From contig JAOZLI010000047.1 of NCBI GenBank assembly GCA_029934915.1, positions 1-12,184 on the forward strand: 12,184 bases of DNA. The letters run 5' to 3'. The position numbers and the translations under genes were made by a program. The notes under the pieces are model-generated. The model had not been told where the DNA came from and did not search any database. It worked only from the letters and a program-made list of their open reading frames with translations. Positions 8,006-12,184 of the stretch are shown here, in pieces (positions within the stretch are counted from its first letter, which is position 1; each line of letters begins with the position of its first letter). The DNA comes from Desulfocapsa sp. (GTDB lineage: Bacteria; Desulfobacterota; Desulfobulbia; Desulfobulbales; Desulfocapsaceae).

Positions 8006-8976
8006 CAGCGTGAGGCCACCGTTACGGTTGGATTAATAAGTCCGTAGATGATATCAACCACAGTATTTACCACCACAAAGAGGGCACCCACGACTACCAG
8101 ATAGGCAACCAGCAGGGCAGTATCCGATCGTTCTACAGCTTCAAGAAACATAAAGCCCATCCCCTGCCATTGAAATACCGTTTCAGTGAGAATGGTAAAG
8201 GCGATAAGAATTCCAAGCTGCACGCCACCTACGGTTATCACGGGTAAGAGGGTATTTTTAAAGGCATGTACCAGCCAGATACGTTTAGAGGAAAGCCCTT
8301 TAGCCCAGGCATATTTAATATATTCTGTCTCCAGCACTTCCATCATCTCGGCACGAATAAGACGGATAAAAAGCGGCAACATAATGGAGGAAAGGGCAAT
8401 GGACGGCAAAACAAGGTGTTTTAGACCATCAAGGGTGAAAAAACCGCTCTCCCAACCAAGGATATTTATTGTCTCCCCGCGCCCATAGGAAGGAAGCCAA
8501 TGCAACTGTACGGCAAATATATAAATCAGAACAATGGCCGTTAAAAATACCGGAATGGAAACACCAACAATGGAGGCTCCCATGGCAAAGCGAGAGAAAA
8601 AACGTTTGGGGTAGATGGCCGAATACAAGCCGACGGGAACAGACACCAGAAGAATAATAAGACTTGCCGCAAAGACCAGCTCAATGGTAGCTGGAGCTTT
8701 ATCAAAAATAACATCCAGGGCCGGGCGTTTAAAAAAGAATGAATGGCCAAGATCACCGTGCATGGCATTGGCCAAAAATCGCCCGTATTGTACAAGAAAG
8801 GGATCGTTCAGCCCAAGTTCCTGCCGTAGAGCTTCACGTTCTTCAACAGAAACAGAAATCCCCACCAAATCACGAACCGGATCGCCGAGTTGATGCTTCA
8901 CGGAAAAACCAATAAAACCGATGACCAGCATAACCACTGTGGCCTGAATTATTCGACGAATTATGAAGGCAAACAT
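8005..8976 (-). CDS. DppB/OppB-family ABC transporter permease
   Basis: First gene of the minus-strand operon; the product is 323 residues. It begins with the typical MFAFIIRRIIQ and a first membrane helix at about 9-25, then GDPV, LGLNDPFLVQYGRFL and MHGDLGHS, which mark the DppB type. Five more helices are visible at about 98-120, 131-153, 186-204, 246-266 and 286-312. The EAA loop EYIKYAWAKGLSSKRIWL (218-235 onward) would contact the ATPase, and ETVFQWQGMG is the conserved stretch before the last helix. The ATG at 8976 lacks a clear Shine-Dalgarno sequence: the bases before it are AT-rich (CGAATAAATG). No solute-binding-protein gene precedes it, because the next gene upstream is divergent. 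Confidence 0.95.
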   Translation of the reverse strand: MFAFIIRRIIQATVVMLVIGFIGFSVKHQLGDPVRDLVGISVSVEEREALRQELGLNDPFLVQYGRFLANAMHGDLGHSFFFKRPALDVIFDKAPATIELVFAASLIILLVSVPVGLYSAIYPKRFFSRFAMGASIVGVSIPVFLTAIVLIYIFAVQLHWLPSYGRGETINILGWESGFFTLDGLKHLVLPSIALSSIMLPLFIRLIRAEMMEVLETEYIKYAWAKGLSSKRIWLVHAFKNTLLPVITVGGVQLGILIAFTILTETVFQWQGMGFMFLEAVERSDTALLVAYLVVVGALFVVVNTVVDIIYGLINPTVTVASR

Positions 8977-9042
8977 TTATTCGATATATTTATGGTTTAT
9001 TGAAAAATGACAAGCTCTTAAAAAATAAGCAATGTACGAAAA

Positions 9043-9071
9043 ATCATACCAGAAGCGGAGGGAAGTTTAAA
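9043..9071 (-). promoter_or_regulatory. Candidate extended -10 promoter for the ABC/hydrolase/AsmA operon
   Basis: Read on the minus strand: TTTAAA (9071-9066, four of six -35 bases), a 17-nt spacer ending in TGG, then TATGAT (9048-9043, five of six -10 bases). The TG one base before the hexamer makes an extended -10 element. The start point would fall near 9036, giving a leader of about 60 nt before the ATG at 8976. The -35 lies inside the 8-bp palindrome GTTTAAAC (9065-9072). This is the best sigma-70-like match I found on the minus strand of the divergent region, judged by eye. Confidence 0.4.
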
Positions 9072-9136
9072 CAATAATTCTCATTTGTCAGTTGGGGGTA
9101 GTAAAGATCAAAAGAATCATGGACAAACAGTGGGTA

Positions 9137-9147
9137 GAATAGTATTC
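9137..9147. promoter_or_regulatory. Short palindrome in the divergent intergenic region (possible operator)
   Basis: GAATAGTATTC is a perfect 11-bp inverted repeat with a central G. It lies about 50 nt before the start of the plus-strand repeat-protein gene, and AGTATCC is partly repeated just after it. The position suits a regulator site, but chance palindromes of this size are common in AT-rich DNA. No convincing plus-strand -35/-10 pair was found; TAAAAT at 9169-9174 is a possible -10 without a good -35. Confidence 0.2.
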
Positions 9148-9196
9148 CTTTAGTATCCATTCCTATGTTAAAATAATGCCGGAGAACAATTACGCT

Positions 9197-12184
9197 ATGG
9201 CAACAACAATACGATTGACGACCTTTTACCTTTCTTTCATCCTCTATCTCCTTCTCACCAGCACCCTGCATGCCGCTGAATGTATACCTGATCTTGGCGA
9301 GGGGAACATCTGTACCGCCAAGGATTTTACACTTACCGAAACAATACTGAACAACCCGGTGCCAACCAGTTGTACTGAAGGAGAGATCGTTTCGCCACCA
9401 CTTAACGTCCGGGTAGGCATGGAACCTACGGCAAAAGAACGCTACGACATAGGATTGTTTGCCGGCGACAATGGCGAATCCCCCATAGCAGGAGAGAGTT
9501 GTACCTTTATCTCCCTCACCCCCATTGAAAATGGTGGTAATTTTGACGGCACCAGTGGTAGCGGTCCGTACCGGGATCTTGACAGCAATCAATGCGGTGA
9601 TACTCTTAAAGATGATGGTGTTGTCTATAGAGATATGCTCCTGAGCAATGTTTTATGCCAGGACAGTGATAACGACGGGAAGCTTGACCTTGCCTATGTT
9701 TTGACCTGGCAGCAACAGGCAGGAGACTGTGACGACCCGACGGATCCGGCCAACTTTCATCCTCCCACATCCTCAAAATGTATTAGTGGTGTAAATAATT
9801 TTGACATTGATGTGGATCCCCCAACAGGGCCGCCATCAATCAATGTGATGAAAAGTGCGTCACCCCATATTGTTGAAGCCCCTGGTGCTGAAATCACCTA
9901 TTCCCTGACCATCACTAACGATGGCCCTGTGGCTGTTACCCTTACCACTCTTGGTGATGACAAATTTGGTTCTATTAACGCCACCGGCAGCTGTTCCCTC
10001 CCACAGCCTCTTGAGCCAATGGAGAGCTATCAATGCAGCTTCACAGAAAATATTACGGGTACTGCAGGTACAACACACACCAACACCATCACGGCGATCG
10101 CCGTGGATAGCAACGCAACCCAAGCCACTGACAATGACAATGCTACTGTTTATTTTGTTGCCCCATCAGAAACTGCATCCATTGGTGATCTTGTCTGGAA
10201 TGATCTTGATGGCGACGGATATCACAGCTCAGATGAACCAGGGATTGCAGGCGTCACCGTGACACTGTCGCAAGACAATGGCAGCGGCTACACAGATCTG
10301 GAGACAAAAGTCACAACAACAGATGGACACTATGAGTTCACTGCACTTCCTGCGGGTACGTTTCGGATCACAGCAGATACATCAACACCACCACTCAGCC
10401 ATATGGTACATACCGGCGGTGCGCTGCCCCATGATGTTCCGTTGAGCGATAACGAGCACTATATGCTTGCTGATTTTGGCTTTTCCCAGGCCTCCATCAC
10501 CGTCACAAAAGCTGTAGCCCCGGATGTGGTTCCCGCTAATTCGCCTACGCCTGTTGATTACACGGTTACCGTGCAAAATGATGGCGCTGTTGAAGTGGTA
10601 CTCACGGAGTTATATGACGCCCCCTTTGGCGATCTCAGCACGAAAGGCTGCATCCTCCCTCAAACCCTTGCAAAGGGAGACAGCTACACATGCACCTTTC
10701 GAGAAACAATTTCAGGAAATCTTAACGATACCCATACCAACACGGTCTTCGCACTGGGCCAGGATCAGAACAACAACCATGTTTATGCGGCTGACAGTGC
10801 TCAGGTCTCCTTTATCGACTCCAATAAAGGAATAATTGGCCACCTGGTCTGGAATGACCTTAACGCTGATGGTGTCTACGACTTAGGAGAACCCTTTTTC
10901 GATGATGTCACAATGGCACTCAGCGGTACAGAGTCAACAACTACCACTACGCATTATGGTGGCCAGTATATTTTTCATGGTCTAGCTGCCGGAAATTACA
11001 CGGTCGCTGTAACCGATACTAATGCTGTATTAAATCAGCATGTGTTAACCACCTTGAAAGAGCCCTATGACAATATTACTCTCAATGTGGGAGAGATTAA
11101 CGGACTTATCAATTTTGGCTATGTTAAAGCACAGCTGGCTGTTACAAAAACGGCGGATAAAACCATTATCTTTTCGCCTGGCGAGGTTGTGACTTTTAGC
11201 ATTACTGTCTCAAATCCCGGCAGTATCGCTCTGGATGTCACGGTTCTCAATGACAATGTCTTTGGAGACCTCAATGGCACAGGTAGTTGCAGTCTTCCCC
11301 AGGCTCTTGCAGCAGGCGCAGATTACACCTGTACTTTCACGGAAAACATCCGTGGTAATGCTGGGGATATGCACAACAATGTAGTCGATGTTACAGCAGA
11401 GGACAGTGCCGGAAATGTTTTTTCCGCATCTGACAACGAAACCATCCGAATTATAGGCGATATTGGTGGAGCCATCGGTCATCTGGTCTGGCTTGACAAT
11501 AACGGTGACGGGATCAAGGACAGTGACGAGCCAGGTATTGATGGAATAACCGTAGACCTGTTACAAAACAGCAGTGTGATAGCCAGCACAGTCACCACTC
11601 ACGGTGGACGCTATGGTTTTTTGGCAACTAACGGGAATTATAACGTCCTGGTCACAGACACATCTCATCTGCTTGACGGATTAACTCTCAGCGGAGGCAG
11701 CAACCCGCATACAAATATCGCAATCAACAACTCCATATACCTGTCAGCTAATTTCGGGTACACCACGCCCATTGTACCACCCGTGGCCAGCCTTACACTG
11801 GATAAAGCCACCAATGGAGAGGACGCTGATAATTCTCCGGGACCAACAATACCAGCCGGGGAAAATATCGACTGGACATATGTAGCAGCAAATACAGGAT
11901 CCTATTTCCTCACAGCTGTTACTGTAACAGATGATCAGGGAGTATCTGTAACCTGCCCGAAAGACAGCCTGGAGATAGGCGAATCCATGACCTGCAATGG
12001 AAATGGGCGAGCAGCCAGGGGCCAATATAAAAATATTGGAACAGTCACCGCAACTGCACCTAGCCAAGGAGTGATCACAGCCAGCGACCCCAGTCATTAT
12101 TTTTGTAAACCCTTTCCATGGCATCTCTTTATTCCCAGACCAGACTGCTCACCTGTTCCCGATTATTGCTATATGGTGGCCGAT
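9197..12184 (+). CDS. Large exported DUF11/SdrD-B repeat protein (3' end outside window)
   Basis: Open frame of 996 codons running off the window. Residues 1-26/27 are a Sec signal peptide (short n-region, hydrophobic core, LHAA). Residues 28-205 form an N-terminal domain with eight Cys (29, 39, 59, 102, 133, 154, 178, 195) and a DSDNDGKLD calcium-loop-like motif at 156-164. From about residue 214 the protein alternates DUF11-type modules (starts 9836, 10490, 11129, 11786) with SdrD-B/Cna-B-like modules opening IGxLVW (starts 10175, 10829, 11468). Such proteins are usually secreted or surface structural or adhesion proteins. After the fourth DUF11 unit comes a Cys/Pro-rich stretch (12104 onward); no anchor or sorting signal is visible yet. 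I chose ATG at 9197: GGAG lies 12 nt upstream, a rather long spacing. An in-frame ATG at 9176 without an SD would add seven residues. Exact function unknown. Confidence 0.9.
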   Translation, partial: MATTIRLTTFYLSFILYLLLTSTLHAAECIPDLGEGNICTAKDFTLTETILNNPVPTSCTEGEIVSPPLNVRVGMEPTAKERYDIGLFAGDNGESPIAGESCTFISLTPIENGGNFDGTSGSGPYRDLDSNQCGDTLKDDGVVYRDMLLSNVLCQDSDNDGKLDLAYVLTWQQQAGDCDDPTDPANFHPPTSSKCISGVNNFDIDVDPPTGPPSINVMKSASPHIVEAPGAEITYSLTITNDGPVAVTLTTLGDDKFGSINATGSCSLPQPLEPMESYQCSFTENITGTAGTTHTNTITAIAVDSNATQATDNDNATVYFVAPSETASIGDLVWNDLDGDGYHSSDEPGIAGVTVTLSQDNGSGYTDLETKVTTTDGHYEFTALPAGTFRITADTSTPPLSHMVHTGGALPHDVPLSDNEHYMLADFGFSQASITVTKAVAPDVVPANSPTPVDYTVTVQNDGAVEVVLTELYDAPFGDLSTKGCILPQTLAKGDSYTCTFRETISGNLNDTHTNTVFALGQDQNNNHVYAADSAQVSFIDSNKGIIGHLVWNDLNADGVYDLGEPFFDDVTMALSGTESTTTTTHYGGQYIFHGLAAGNYTVAVTDTNAVLNQHVLTTLKEPYDNITLNVGEINGLINFGYVKAQLAVTKTADKTIIFSPGEVVTFSITVSNPGSIALDVTVLNDNVFGDLNGTGSCSLPQALAAGADYTCTFTENIRGNAGDMHNNVVDVTAEDSAGNVFSASDNETIRIIGDIGGAIGHLVWLDNNGDGIKDSDEPGIDGITVDLLQNSSVIASTVTTHGGRYGFLATNGNYNVLVTDTSHLLDGLTLSGGSNPHTNIAINNSIYLSANFGYTTPIVPPVASLTLDKATNGEDADNSPGPTIPAGENIDWTYVAANTGSYFLTAVTVTDDQGVSVTCPKDSLEIGESMTCNGNGRAARGQYKNIGTVTATAPSQGVITASDPSHYFCKPFPWHLFIPRPDCSPVPDYCYMVAD
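9836..12103 (+). repeat. Protein-level super-repeat: alternating DUF11 and SdrD-B modules
   Basis: Aligned starts of the DUF11 modules (SINVMK, SITVTK, QLAVTK, SLTLDK) fall at 9836, 10493, 11132 and 11789, spacings of 657, 639 and 657 nt (219, 213, 219 residues). The first three units each contain one DUF11-like domain of about 110 residues, then one SdrD-B-like domain of about 100 residues; the fourth begins a new cycle but has no SdrD-B partner in view. Similarity is clear in protein (for example SCSLPQ, CTFTENI, IGHLVW) but the DNA has diverged, so the duplication looks old rather than recent. Confidence 0.85.

Noticed and set aside
9085..9113. Plus-strand promoter with TTGTCA at 9085-9090
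   Set aside because: The -35 match is good but the hexamer 17 nt downstream (TCAAAA) is a poor -10, and it lies over 80 nt from the start codon without further support.
9044..9592. 182-residue minus-strand frame covering the divergent spacer and the start of the repeat-protein gene
   Set aside because: It is antisense to a clear signal peptide and Cys-rich domain, has no recognisable motifs or ribosome binding site, and its composition reads as a shadow of the plus-strand codons.
10175..12103. Tandem DNA repeats or recombination hot spots in the repeat-protein gene
   Set aside because: The modules are alike in protein but their codons differ widely, so there are no long identical DNA repeats.

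Overview
This window looks like a chromosomal segment of a Gram-negative bacterium of moderate GC content. The evidence is a YajC translocon subunit, a lipoprotein, an AsmA/YhdP-type inner-membrane-anchored envelope protein and a large Sec-exported repeat protein with cysteine pairs. The style of the genes (tgt-yajC linkage, 'DUF11/SdrD-B' exported proteins, AsmA-like C-terminal proteins) would fit the Desulfobacterota (Desulfobulbales-like), but that placement is inference and no gene here proves it. No tRNA, rRNA, CRISPR array, insertion sequence or phage gene was seen.

Layout. (1) Positions 1-1031, plus strand: the 3' end of tgt (queuosine tRNA modification), then yajC (Sec accessory subunit) behind a strong ribosome binding site, closed by a hairpin/T-tract terminator. 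secD and secF, the usual next genes, are not here. (2) Positions 1030-8976, minus strand: six tightly packed genes that look like one transcript. Transcription order is DppB/OppB-family permease, DppC/OppC-family permease, DppD/OppD-family ATPase, DppF/OppF-family ATPase, a lipoprotein alpha/beta-hydrolase (lipase/esterase-like), and a 1064-residue AsmA/YhdP-like protein. Junctions are a 1-nt overlap, a 3-nt gap, a 4-nt overlap, a 12-nt gap and an 8-nt gap. There is no gene for a periplasmic solute-binding protein. (3) Positions 8977-9196: a 220-nt divergent intergenic region with a plausible extended -10 promoter for the minus-strand operon and a short palindrome. (4) Positions 9197-12184, plus strand: the first 996 residues of a large exported protein still open at the window edge. 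It has a signal peptide, an N-terminal domain with eight cysteines, then alternating DUF11-type and SdrD-B-type (Cna-B-like) beta-sandwich modules in a super-repeat of about 213-219 residues.

How the genes may work together. The four ABC genes encode a complete membrane and ATPase core of a type I peptide/nickel-family importer whose binding protein must come from elsewhere. Coupling this core to a surface or periplasmic lipoprotein hydrolase and an AsmA-like (probable lipid-transfer family) protein is an unusual gene set and hints at an envelope-linked role, such as lipid or lipopeptide salvage, but this is speculation. The divergent repeat protein is probably a secreted or surface structural/adhesion protein, and its link to the operon is only positional.
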